From Planctomycetaceae bacterium (GTDB taxonomy: Bacteria; Planctomycetota; Planctomycetia; Planctomycetales; Planctomycetaceae), in contig CANJZR010000077.1 in NCBI GenBank assembly GCA_947479075.1, positions 1-10,985 of the forward strand: 10,985 nucleotides of DNA. Reading direction: 5' to 3'. A program made the position numbers and the translations under genes. The notes below the pieces were generated by a model. It searched no databases, was not told the origin of the DNA, and saw nothing but the letters and a program-made list of their open reading frames with translations. Every line of letters starts with the position of its first letter. The first letter of the stretch is position 1. Below, piece by piece: positions 1 through 6,910 of the stretch.

Positions 1-1094
1 GGGAGAAACTCAGCGCCATGACTCCTGCCGAGGTTCGTGAGCAGGGGGTGTTTCCTGCCGGGTTCATGCCGCTGCCGCACCCGAATCATCCGGAAGGGGG
101 AATGCTGTTTCCCAAGTTCCACATCGAGGAGATCAAAAAGCAGGAGGCTAGAGATCTGACTCGCTTTGATCTCGATTTCGACTTGCCCGACCATCTGTTG
201 CCGGAGTTTCCCCCGCCGATGTTTCTGACCACACGCCCCGATCTCGGGGATGTGTCTCAGGGGAAGCTGATTACCATCGACAACTACTACGAGTTGCTCA
301 GTGGAATCTTGAATCCCAAACAGCTGGAAGGTGTTCGCCTGCTCGTCAATCCGGTGATGCAGCAACAGTTCAACCAGACTGACGACCGCCGCTCAGTCCG
401 TCCCAGCCGGGGCGTCACGTGTTTCGACTGTCATGCCAATGGACATACCAATGCTGCGACGCATCTGGCGGGTGATGTCCGGCCACAGGAGTTCCGCCAT
501 CGCATCGACACGCCGACGCTACGAGGGGTCAACATCCAACGGCTCTTTGGATCGCAGCGGGCTCTCAAGACCGTGGAAGACTTTACTGAGTTTGAACAAC
601 GGGCGGCGTACTTCGATGGCGATCCAATCCTGGCGACCAAGAAGGGCGTGAATGTTCTGGAGCGTGGCAGTCAGGTTCACTTTATGGCGGAGTTCCAGGA
701 ACTGCTGGACTTCCCACCCGCTCCTAAGCTGAATGTGCTGGGCAAGCTGTACACAAATCTGGCGAACGAATCGGAACTGCGGGGACAAGATCTGTTCTTT
801 GGCAAAGCCCAGTGCAGCCTCTGCCACCCCGGGCCCTATTTCACCGACAACAGCATGCACAACCTGCAGGTCGAACGCTTCTTTAAGCCGCAGTTGATTC
901 TTGGCCACATGGCTGATCAGGATGGTCCGATCAAGACCTTTCCGTTGAGGGGTATCAAGGACTCTCCGCCGTATCTGCACGATGGCCGACTGCTCACGCT
1001 GGACGATACGGTCGAGTTCTTTAACCTTGTGCTGGAACTCAAGCTCAGTGCGCCGGAAAAGACAGACCTCGTGGCATTCCTGCGAGTCCTCTGA
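1..1094 (+). CDS. Di-haem c-type cytochrome, cytochrome c peroxidase/MauG superfamily (5' partial)
   Basis: This is the C-terminal part of a periplasmic di-haem cytochrome of the bacterial cytochrome c peroxidase/MauG superfamily; related proteins are sometimes annotated loosely as 'cytochrome B6'. The reading frame is open to the window edge (Glu-Lys-Leu-Ser-Ala before the ATG at 18), so the true start and any signal peptide lie upstream. Numbering from that ATG, there are two haem-binding CXXCH motifs: CFDCH at 135-139 and CSLCH at 266-270. A conserved C-terminal block, PPYLHDGR (His321), followed by a TLDDTVEFF segment, matches the family's usual end. The family uses haem redox chemistry for peroxide reduction or oxidation of partner proteins; the substrate here cannot be told. 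No gene follows closely on the same strand: 373 bp separate it from the kinase. The family is fairly certain, the exact activity is not. Confidence 0.85.
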   Translation, partial: EKLSAMTPAEVREQGVFPAGFMPLPHPNHPEGGMLFPKFHIEEIKKQEARDLTRFDLDFDLPDHLLPEFPPPMFLTTRPDLGDVSQGKLITIDNYYELLSGILNPKQLEGVRLLVNPVMQQQFNQTDDRRSVRPSRGVTCFDCHANGHTNAATHLAGDVRPQEFRHRIDTPTLRGVNIQRLFGSQRALKTVEDFTEFEQRAAYFDGDPILATKKGVNVLERGSQVHFMAEFQELLDFPPAPKLNVLGKLYTNLANESELRGQDLFFGKAQCSLCHPGPYFTDNSMHNLQVERFFKPQLILGHMADQDGPIKTFPLRGIKDSPPYLHDGRLLTLDDTVEFFNLVLELKLSAPEKTDLVAFLRVL

Positions 1095-1180
1095 TGGAAG
1101 CGAAGCAACGACGAAGCCAGAGTCGCGTGAGGTTCCGCAGTTCCCGGAATGTGACATCAGGTTCAACGCAATGGTGTTTT

Positions 1181-1212
1181 CAGGAATGGATGGCAATAGT
1201 CATCCATTCCTG
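1181..1212. repeat. Perfect 12-bp inverted repeat (hairpin or operator)
   Basis: CAGGAATGGATG at 1181-1192 is followed, after the 8-nt spacer GCAATAGT, by its exact reverse complement at 1201-1212. It lies 86 bp past the cytochrome stop codon. Neither side has a T-tract in the orientation needed for a standard intrinsic terminator (four T's precede it on the + strand). It could stabilise the cytochrome mRNA 3' end or bind a dimeric regulator. Confidence 0.7.
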
Positions 1213-1257
1213 CGGTACGCGGTCCAGTCAAATGGGGAAATTGCAAAGATACTCCTA

Positions 1258-1400
1258 GGTGAATGCTGCCAGGGACTGTAGAGTAGCTCGATCTTCGGAA
1301 GATGAGGTGAACGGCAACCCCGCCCATGCGGGGGGGCCTGTCATTGAGAAAGCCGATGTGGTCGATTGCCCGGCGGGTGCGACCACATCGGCTTTTTTTG
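1258..1400 (+). ncRNA. Candidate structured leader or small RNA ending in a terminator
   Basis: Between the cytochrome and the kinase lies a run of potential RNA structure. There is a small hairpin at 1291-1303 (ATCTT, loop CGG, AAGAT). A GC-rich hairpin follows at 1313-1338: GGC pairs with GCC across an AA/GG internal loop, then CCCCGC pairs with GCGGGG around a CCAT loop. The strong terminator stem comes next at 1349-1395. No ORF of convincing quality covers it. It could be a short independent RNA, the 3' UTR of the cytochrome mRNA, or an attenuating leader of the kinase operon, whose start codon is 68 nt after the T-run. I do not recognise a known riboswitch class. Confidence 0.3.
1349..1399 (+). 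terminator. Intrinsic (rho-independent) terminator
   Basis: The 14-bp stem AGCCGATGTGGTCG (1351-1364) pairs perfectly with 1380-1393 around a 15-nt loop. It can extend by two A-T pairs (1349-1350 with 1394-1395) and runs into seven T's (1393-1399). It terminates + strand transcription before the kinase operon. Its stem closely resembles the terminator at 8896-8949. Confidence 0.9.
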
Positions 1401-1455
1401 TAGCTGGTAATCAGTTCACCGGAATGCCGGAACAACATCAGTGATGCACGGGGAC

Positions 1456-1463
1456 GGAGAGAG
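1456..1463 (+). promoter_or_regulatory. Ribosome binding site of the hybrid kinase
   Basis: GGAGAGAG lies 4 nt before the ATG at 1468 and supports that start. The start also falls just before the first PAS domain, so little protein would be missing. The direct repeat CCGGAA at 1419-1424 and 1427-1432 lies between the terminator and this site, where a promoter of the operon would be expected. Confidence 0.6.
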
Positions 1464-1467
1464 CTGA

Positions 1468-4176
1468 ATGCCAGAGTCAAATTCGCCAGATCTCGGGCAC
1501 TTCCGACCGGAGTGGCTGAAGAGCCCACTGACCAGTGTGGCCGATGCGGTGATTACCACCGACACCGAGGAGAGGGTCACGTCTCTGAATCCAGTCGCGG
1601 AGTTACTCACCGGCTGGAGTCAGGCAGAGGCCGTAGGAGTCGCGCTGAAGGATGTCTTTCGGATCGTCAACATAGAAACTCGCACGACCGTTGAGAGCCC
1701 CACCGTCCGGGCATTGCGGGATGGCGTGAATGTGGAACTCCCGCAGCACACCTTGCTCATTGCCAAGGATGGCAAGGAATACTCCATTGGGCCGATCGAC
1801 CATAGTGCGACCCCCATTCGCAATGTCGTGGGCGAACTGGCCGGTGTTGTGCTTATTTTTCGGGACGTCTCCGAACTTAAACGCCAGGAGCGTGCGGTAC
1901 ATACGGCACTCCACTTTGCCGAGAACATCATCTCGACTCTACGAGAGCCGTTCCTTGTACTTGATAACGACCTCCAGATCAGGACCGCGAACCGAGCTTT
2001 CCATGATCGGTTTCAGGTCGAGACGAAGGGGGTGGAAGGTCGCTCCATCTTTGAACTGGGAGGAGGCCAGTGGGATATTACCGAGATGCGGGTACTGCTG
2101 AATGAGGTTCTCACCGGTCATCAACCAGTGCTCGACTACGAAGAGGAAATCGACTTCCCGAAAATCGGTAAGAGAACCTTACTGCTCAATGCCAGGCGAT
2201 TCGGATCCGTGGAAAACCATCCAGACCTGATCCTGCTTGCCATGGAAGACATCACCGAGCGTAAGCGGACGGAAGTCGCACTCCAACAGATGCAACAACG
2301 TCAAAAGTTTATCCTGGACTCAACCCCTCAGAAACTCGCCACCACCAGGCCTGACGGAAGCGTGGACTACTTCAGTCCGCAATGGATGGAGTACACCGGT
2401 CTGACATTCGAACAGCTCAAAGATTTTGGCTGGAAACAGATTATCCATCCTGATGACTTGGACGACCACGTTCGAGAATGGCTGTATGCCACTCAGGCAG
2501 GCCAAGTGTACGAACACGAGAGTCGTTTCCGACGAGCCGATGGGGAATACCGGTGGCACATCAGCCGTGGCGTGCCGATGAGAAACGAGGCGGGCCGGAT
2601 TGCGATGTGGATGGGCGCCAACACGGACATTCACGACATCAAGATGATTGAACTGGCTCTGATGGATTCAGAGATTCGTTATCGACGGCTGTTCGAGACG
2701 GCCAAAGATGGCATTCTGATTCTGGACACCATGAGCGGGAAAATCACCGACGCCAACCCGTTTATGAGCGAACTGCTGGGGTATTCACACGAGCACTTCC
2801 TGAGCAAGGAAATGTGGGAGATCGGTTTGTTCAGTGACAAATCGGCCAACGAAGCCGCCGTGCGAACACTCCAGGACGAAGGGTACATTCGATATGAACA
2901 TTTGCCCCTGGAAACCAGCCAGGGTCTGCAAGTCGAGGTCGAAGTTGTCGCCAACGCCTACCTGGTCGACGATCACAAAGTCATTCAATGCAATATCCGA
3001 GATATCACGGAACGAAGTCAGCTGGAGAAACAGATGCTGGAACAAGCTGAGGCGCTGGCTGGCCTGCACCGCCGCAAGGACGAGTTTCTGGCCATGCTCA
3101 GCCATGAACTCCGTAACCCATTGGCCCCGATTGCCAACGCCGTACAGCTCCTGAGCCTCCAGAAACATGAAGACCCACTTCAGTATCGGGCGCGTACCAT
3201 TATTGAACGTCAGGTGGGGCATCTCACCCGATTGATCGATGATCTGCTGGAAGTCTCTCGAATCACGACGGGCAAAATTCACCTGCAACTCGATCGAATT
3301 GATCTCAATCGCACTGTGGCACTGGGTATCGAAGCGACCCGCCCACTGATGGACAGGAGCCATCACGCACTTCAGGCCTCTCTCTTATCACAACCAGTCT
3401 GGGTTTACGGAGACAGCGCTCGACTGGAACAGGTCGTTGTGAACCTTCTGACAAATGCCGCCAAATACACGGCCGACGGTGGAACGATTTCGATTGCTTT
3501 AGCGCGTGAAGATGAGGAGGCGGTGTTACGAGTACGAGACACTGGAGTCGGGATCGCGGCGGAACTCCTTCCCCATATTTTTGAGCTGTTCACCCAATCC
3601 GAGAGATCCCTGGATCGTTCACAAGGTGGCTTGGGGATTGGCCTCAGCCTGGTACAACGACTTGTCATCAAGCACGGTGGCAGGGTCGAAGTGACAAGTA
3701 CACTGGGACTCGGGAGCGAATTTGTCGTCTATCTCCCGATGATGACGGCTCATGCAGCATCACCGAAATCGCTGGAAAGCATTTCAGCCGGAGACGCTGG
3801 AGCGGGTTTGCGTGTCCTGGTCGTGGACGACAATATGGACGCGGCACAATCACTGGGGATGCTGCTGGAAGAGACTGGCCATGATGTTCAATTGGCCTAT
3901 GACGGTCCAACCGCTTTACAGTCAGCGCTGGCTTACCGGCCGAACGTCGTGCTGTTGGACATCGGATTGCCGGGCCTCGATGGATATGAAGTCGCGAGGA
4001 AAATTCGTGGTGACGCCACTCTCAAGGATATCGTTCTGGTCGCCATCACTGGCTACGGCCAGGCGACGGATATCCAGCGATCGAGTGAGGTTGGATTTGA
4101 TTACCATCTGGTCAAACCCGCCAACTTCATGAAGATCAGAGAAATACTCGCGACGATCTCGGGGAGGTCCAACTGA
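1468..4176 (+). CDS. Cytoplasmic PAS-rich hybrid sensor histidine kinase with C-terminal receiver
   Basis: This 902-residue hybrid histidine kinase has no signal peptide or membrane segment, so it should sense an internal signal. Four PAS domains can be placed: about 20-136, 150-266, 278-395 (PAS_3-like, with IHPDD at 326-330 and an RRADGEYRWH segment at 355-364) and 403-516. The HisKA domain carries the H-box LSHELRNP with phospho-acceptor His546. The HATPase has the N-box from Asn659 to Lys666 (NLLTNAAK), the G1 box DTGVGI (691-696) and the G2 box GGLGIGL (720-726). The receiver starts near 782, with the acidic pair Asp787/Asp788, phospho-acceptor Asp831, Thr861 and Lys883. All catalytic residues look intact. 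The stop codon overlaps the start of the next gene by one base, so the two are probably co-translated and act in one pathway. No HPt domain is present. The signal is unknown and no haem or flavin site is obvious. Confidence 0.95.
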   Translation: MPESNSPDLGHFRPEWLKSPLTSVADAVITTDTEERVTSLNPVAELLTGWSQAEAVGVALKDVFRIVNIETRTTVESPTVRALRDGVNVELPQHTLLIAKDGKEYSIGPIDHSATPIRNVVGELAGVVLIFRDVSELKRQERAVHTALHFAENIISTLREPFLVLDNDLQIRTANRAFHDRFQVETKGVEGRSIFELGGGQWDITEMRVLLNEVLTGHQPVLDYEEEIDFPKIGKRTLLLNARRFGSVENHPDLILLAMEDITERKRTEVALQQMQQRQKFILDSTPQKLATTRPDGSVDYFSPQWMEYTGLTFEQLKDFGWKQIIHPDDLDDHVREWLYATQAGQVYEHESRFRRADGEYRWHISRGVPMRNEAGRIAMWMGANTDIHDIKMIELALMDSEIRYRRLFETAKDGILILDTMSGKITDANPFMSELLGYSHEHFLSKEMWEIGLFSDKSANEAAVRTLQDEGYIRYEHLPLETSQGLQVEVEVVANAYLVDDHKVIQCNIRDITERSQLEKQMLEQAEALAGLHRRKDEFLAMLSHELRNPLAPIANAVQLLSLQKHEDPLQYRARTIIERQVGHLTRLIDDLLEVSRITTGKIHLQLDRIDLNRTVALGIEATRPLMDRSHHALQASLLSQPVWVYGDSARLEQVVVNLLTNAAKYTADGGTISIALAREDEEAVLRVRDTGVGIAAELLPHIFELFTQSERSLDRSQGGLGIGLSLVQRLVIKHGGRVEVTSTLGLGSEFVVYLPMMTAHAASPKSLESISAGDAGAGLRVLVVDDNMDAAQSLGMLLEETGHDVQLAYDGPTALQSALAYRPNVVLLDIGLPGLDGYEVARKIRGDATLKDIVLVAITGYGQATDIQRSSEVGFDYHLVKPANFMKIREILATISGRSN
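4161..4167 (+). promoter_or_regulatory. Ribosome binding site inside the kinase 3' end, for the response regulator
   Basis: GGGGAGG sits 8 nt before the ATG at 4176, inside the last codons of the kinase. Together with the TGATG overlap it indicates translational coupling and fixes the regulator start. Confidence 0.75.
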
Positions 4177-5030
4177 TGGCTGCTGATAAAACAGCGATTC
4201 GGGTACTGATTGTGGATGACAACCGAGACGGTGCGGATGCTCTGGGCCTGGTGGTCGAAGCCTTGGGCAACCAGGTTCACGTGACCTATAGCGGGAGTCA
4301 GGCACTCGACGTGGCCAAGGCGTTTCGGCCCGATCTGATGCTCATTGATCTTGCCATGCCTGAAATGGATGGTTGTGTCCTCGCGAATCAGTTTCGGCAA
4401 ATCCCGGCATTCGCTCACATCATGATCGTCGCGGTCACGGGTCACGCCGATGCAGGGCACACAAGGCTGGCGATGAACGCCGGATTCGATGGCGTACTTG
4501 CCAAGCCAGTTTCGCTTCGGGACATCACGGAAACCCTCGATGGAGTCAAGCCGGTCTCATCCAGGCAGCCAGCCGTATCTCCGCGGGAACGTAGCGATGC
4601 TGGCGAGGAACCTCGATTATCGATTGCCGAGGCCCGACGCATACGAAGCCAAAGGAACTCAAAAGCCCTGACACAAGAGGAATGTCAGGCGGCACTCTGT
4701 GAAGGGATCATCGGCTTCCAGGAGGAGTATATGGGATTACGATCAGAGAAGATTCACTCTTACATTATCAGGGACCTGCTGGTCGTGCGCATTCAAGGGA
4801 CATTGACACTTGCTGAGAGACACCTCGGCAAAACAGTGTTACCAGAGATGGGCCGTGATCTGATTAAACAATCACGCAAGCAACTGGTGGAGTTGGCACG
4901 CCCGATGCTGGAATCCCTGGTCCACGAGGTCGCGGGCATCAGAGTGCGGAGTATGCACCATGACATCAGCACGGTGACTGGCGAAGAAGTCATCGTGTTT
5001 ACGTTGACTGAGCCGCCGCGTTTTGGCTGA
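4176..5030 (+). CDS. Response regulator with receiver and DUF2294 (MpsC-like) output domain
   Basis: This 284-residue protein starts at the ATG sharing an A with the kinase stop (TGATG), with GGGGAGG 8 nt upstream. The receiver (about 8-120) has Asp14/Asp15, phospho-acceptor Asp58, Thr88 and Lys110, all intact. A polar linker (about 121-164) leads to a C-terminal domain at about 165-281 that I recognise as DUF2294/PF10057 (MpsC-like). Signatures are FQEEYMG (181-187), the YIIRDLLVVRIQGTLT block (196-211), GKT (218-220), ARPMLE (241-246), HHDIST (261-266) and VIVFTLTE (272-279). DUF2294 proteins usually occur as stand-alone proteins of about 120 residues. The domain is linked by name to a membrane-potential-generating system, but its biochemistry is unsettled. 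There is no DNA-binding domain, so phosphorylation probably controls a protein-protein or membrane-related output. The domain call is from memory of the family pattern. Confidence 0.85.
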   Translation: MAADKTAIRVLIVDDNRDGADALGLVVEALGNQVHVTYSGSQALDVAKAFRPDLMLIDLAMPEMDGCVLANQFRQIPAFAHIMIVAVTGHADAGHTRLAMNAGFDGVLAKPVSLRDITETLDGVKPVSSRQPAVSPRERSDAGEEPRLSIAEARRIRSQRNSKALTQEECQAALCEGIIGFQEEYMGLRSEKIHSYIIRDLLVVRIQGTLTLAERHLGKTVLPEMGRDLIKQSRKQLVELARPMLESLVHEVAGIRVRSMHHDISTVTGEEVIVFTLTEPPRFG

Positions 5031-5251
5031 ACCTCCAATAAGAACGAGCATGGCGTACGAGCTCAGACCACGACCTTCTCCGATCAACTTGCTCATCCAG
5101 GTACGATCAGAAAGCATGCCTTATCTGGCCGAAGTTTATAAAGTCACATCGACATCAGCAGGTCATGCCATGTCATGAAATCCAGTAACTTGCAACCGCG
5201 ACAGCTTCGATCGATCTCCAGACCCGGATCATCTGAGATCTCGCCTCCGAC
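5031..5251. other. Intergenic gap between convergent genes, no clear terminator
   Basis: About 220 bp separate the response regulator stop from the stop of the convergent GTPase gene. I see short palindromes such as GAGATCTC near 5236 but no stem followed by a T-run on either strand, and no credible ORF. Transcripts from the two sides may overlap here. Confidence 0.5.
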
Positions 5252-6835
5252 TTATTGCGGTGGAGAACCGGGCGGGGCGGGGCCACGAACAGCGTCGTGA
5301 ATCTGGCGACCGGCTCGAATGAATTGCGACACGACCTGCCAGGTACGTTGTTGATCGTACTCGTGATGCAGGGCTCGCACTAGCGAGACCGCACGGGCAT
5401 CGTCCAGGTGCAATGCGATCGTGGGCAGCAGCCACTCTTCAATCCCATAGATCCTTCCGTGTTCTCGATCTGTCACCACTGGCACAGCTGAGGAGAGCCT
5501 CGTGCCGAGTAGCTCTGTCGCGTAGTCCACGGCGTTACGGATCGAGTGCTCCTTCGGTCGGGCCGGTTCCTCCCAATGATAGGGGGGCAACCATTCCATG
5601 AGCGGGCTGAGTGCATCGACCTTGGAGATGACTCCGATCACTGGGGGTGGTTTCAGTTGACGATGTTCTTGAAACCACTGGCTCATGTCAGCCAGCATCT
5701 CCGCGTCGGACTGCTTGGCGGGCGACGTGGCCGCCAGAACCAGCAGGACCAGGTCGGCTTTTCGGACCGCCTCAAGCGTCGCCTGCTTCTGCGCAGCTGT
5801 CGCCCCGGAATCGCTGTACCCAGGAGTATCCAGCAGGATGAGCCGGTCTGTGGTGCGATCGGTGACCCCACTTCCGGTCAGCTCGTAACGAGTCACATCG
5901 CGTGTCAGTGGGAGTACGTCCACGGCTGCCTGCTGGTCCCCCAGCAGGCAATTGGCCAGGCTGGATTTCCCAGACTTCACCTGGCCCACAATGGCGATTG
6001 TTACGGTAACGCTGGAGGCCTTGGTCTCCGTGGGGGCAGCTGCCTCTGCACTGCGAGAGGACGACGTAGATGGATTAATCTTTTCCATCGTCTGGCGGTA
6101 TCGCGACGAACCTCCACGCAAGCGACCGCTATTCAGCTCCACGAGGTAATAGCCGATCCGTTGAATGTAAAACCGGCAAAAGGCTTCCAGCAAGTTAGAC
6201 TTAACCAGATTGACCAAAGGGTCACCGGTTCCCCGCATGGCCACATATCTGGGGAGCTTCGTGGGGTCCAGCACGACCGATGCGATCGATCCGACATTAC
6301 TCAATACGTTCCACCAGCCAGGAACATTGCCAAGCATACGCCACTGCGAAACCGTAATCAGATGACTTCCCGGCACGTAGGTCTGAAACCAGTCCTCGAG
6401 ATCCTCGGAAACCAGATGGGCGATGGCCAGCAACTCCACAATCGACAGGGACCCTACCGGATCTGTTGATTTCGGGTGGTAATGTCGAGCGAGTTTCGTC
6501 GCGAGGTCGATCGTCACTTGTTGATAGAACTCGGGGTCAATCAATTGTGCTGCGGACGCCTCGCCCACACGACCTTGTTCGGTGGTGATAATGACGGCTG
6601 CGGACTGGTCCTGTGGCGTCCAGTGAACCCGCGAACCGATTTCGGGAAGCGGGAGTTCCTTCCGACGTGAACTGCGCAGCAGCAGCCACGCAGTTCCCCA
6701 GCTCACCGGCAACAGCCAGGACAACCACAGCCAATGTCCCGATTGCACCGCCTTCCACAACCCGATCCCGACCAGCAGCACAACGGGCAACAACATCAGC
6801 CCGGCAATCAGGATCAAACGCCAGCGGGACATCAT
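5252..6835 (-). CDS. Membrane-anchored Era-like P-loop GTPase
   Basis: This 527-residue protein begins with two hydrophobic segments (about 7-30 and 35-54), followed by RSSRRK, which suggests an N-terminal membrane hairpin with the rest in the cytoplasm. Residues about 75-250 form a region I cannot name, and a Ser/Ala-rich linker follows (about 254-275). The GTPase domain runs from about 278 to 475: G1 P-loop GQVKSGKSS (284-292), a likely G2 Thr at 311, G3 DTPG (336-339), G4 SKVD (404-407) and a possible G5 near SSAVP (448-452). This is the Era/dynamin-like layout. On the minus strand, AAGGAA lies 6 nt before the first of two adjacent ATGs, which supports the start. It lies 75 bp downstream of the other GTPase gene, so the two are probably one operon. 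Such GTPases often act in membrane stress or remodelling; the role here is inferred. Confidence 0.85.
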   Translation of the reverse strand: MMSRWRLILIAGLMLLPVVLLVGIGLWKAVQSGHWLWLSWLLPVSWGTAWLLLRSSRRKELPLPEIGSRVHWTPQDQSAAVIITTEQGRVGEASAAQLIDPEFYQQVTIDLATKLARHYHPKSTDPVGSLSIVELLAIAHLVSEDLEDWFQTYVPGSHLITVSQWRMLGNVPGWWNVLSNVGSIASVVLDPTKLPRYVAMRGTGDPLVNLVKSNLLEAFCRFYIQRIGYYLVELNSGRLRGGSSRYRQTMEKINPSTSSSRSAEAAAPTETKASSVTVTIAIVGQVKSGKSSLANCLLGDQQAAVDVLPLTRDVTRYELTGSGVTDRTTDRLILLDTPGYSDSGATAAQKQATLEAVRKADLVLLVLAATSPAKQSDAEMLADMSQWFQEHRQLKPPPVIGVISKVDALSPLMEWLPPYHWEEPARPKEHSIRNAVDYATELLGTRLSSAVPVVTDREHGRIYGIEEWLLPTIALHLDDARAVSLVRALHHEYDQQRTWQVVSQFIRAGRQIHDAVRGPAPPGSPPQ

Positions 6836-6910
6836 GTGGAGTTCCTTGGAATCGGTGCGAACGAGAGCTGGGCCGCCAACGTCGAAGACCTCTGCGGTCC
6901 TGAAGAGGCG

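Noticed and set aside
519..1196. Long minus-strand ORF opposite the cytochrome gene
   Set aside because: It is antisense to a frame with two haem motifs and a conserved family end, and its product has no recognisable features.
1095..1467. Known riboswitch in the kinase leader
   Set aside because: I compared the region by eye with cyclic-di-GMP, cobalamin, SAM/SAH and fluoride consensus features and found no matching core, so only a generic structured-RNA note is kept.
2785..3366. 193-codon minus-strand ORF inside the kinase
   Set aside because: It mirrors the PAS4/HisKA coding region, whose + strand motifs are intact, so it is a codon-bias shadow.
5546..6469. 307-codon + strand ORF opposite the Era-like GTPase
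   Set aside because: The minus strand encodes clear G1, G3 and G4 motifs. The + strand product is low in family-like features and rich in His, Gln and Arg, as expected of a shadow.
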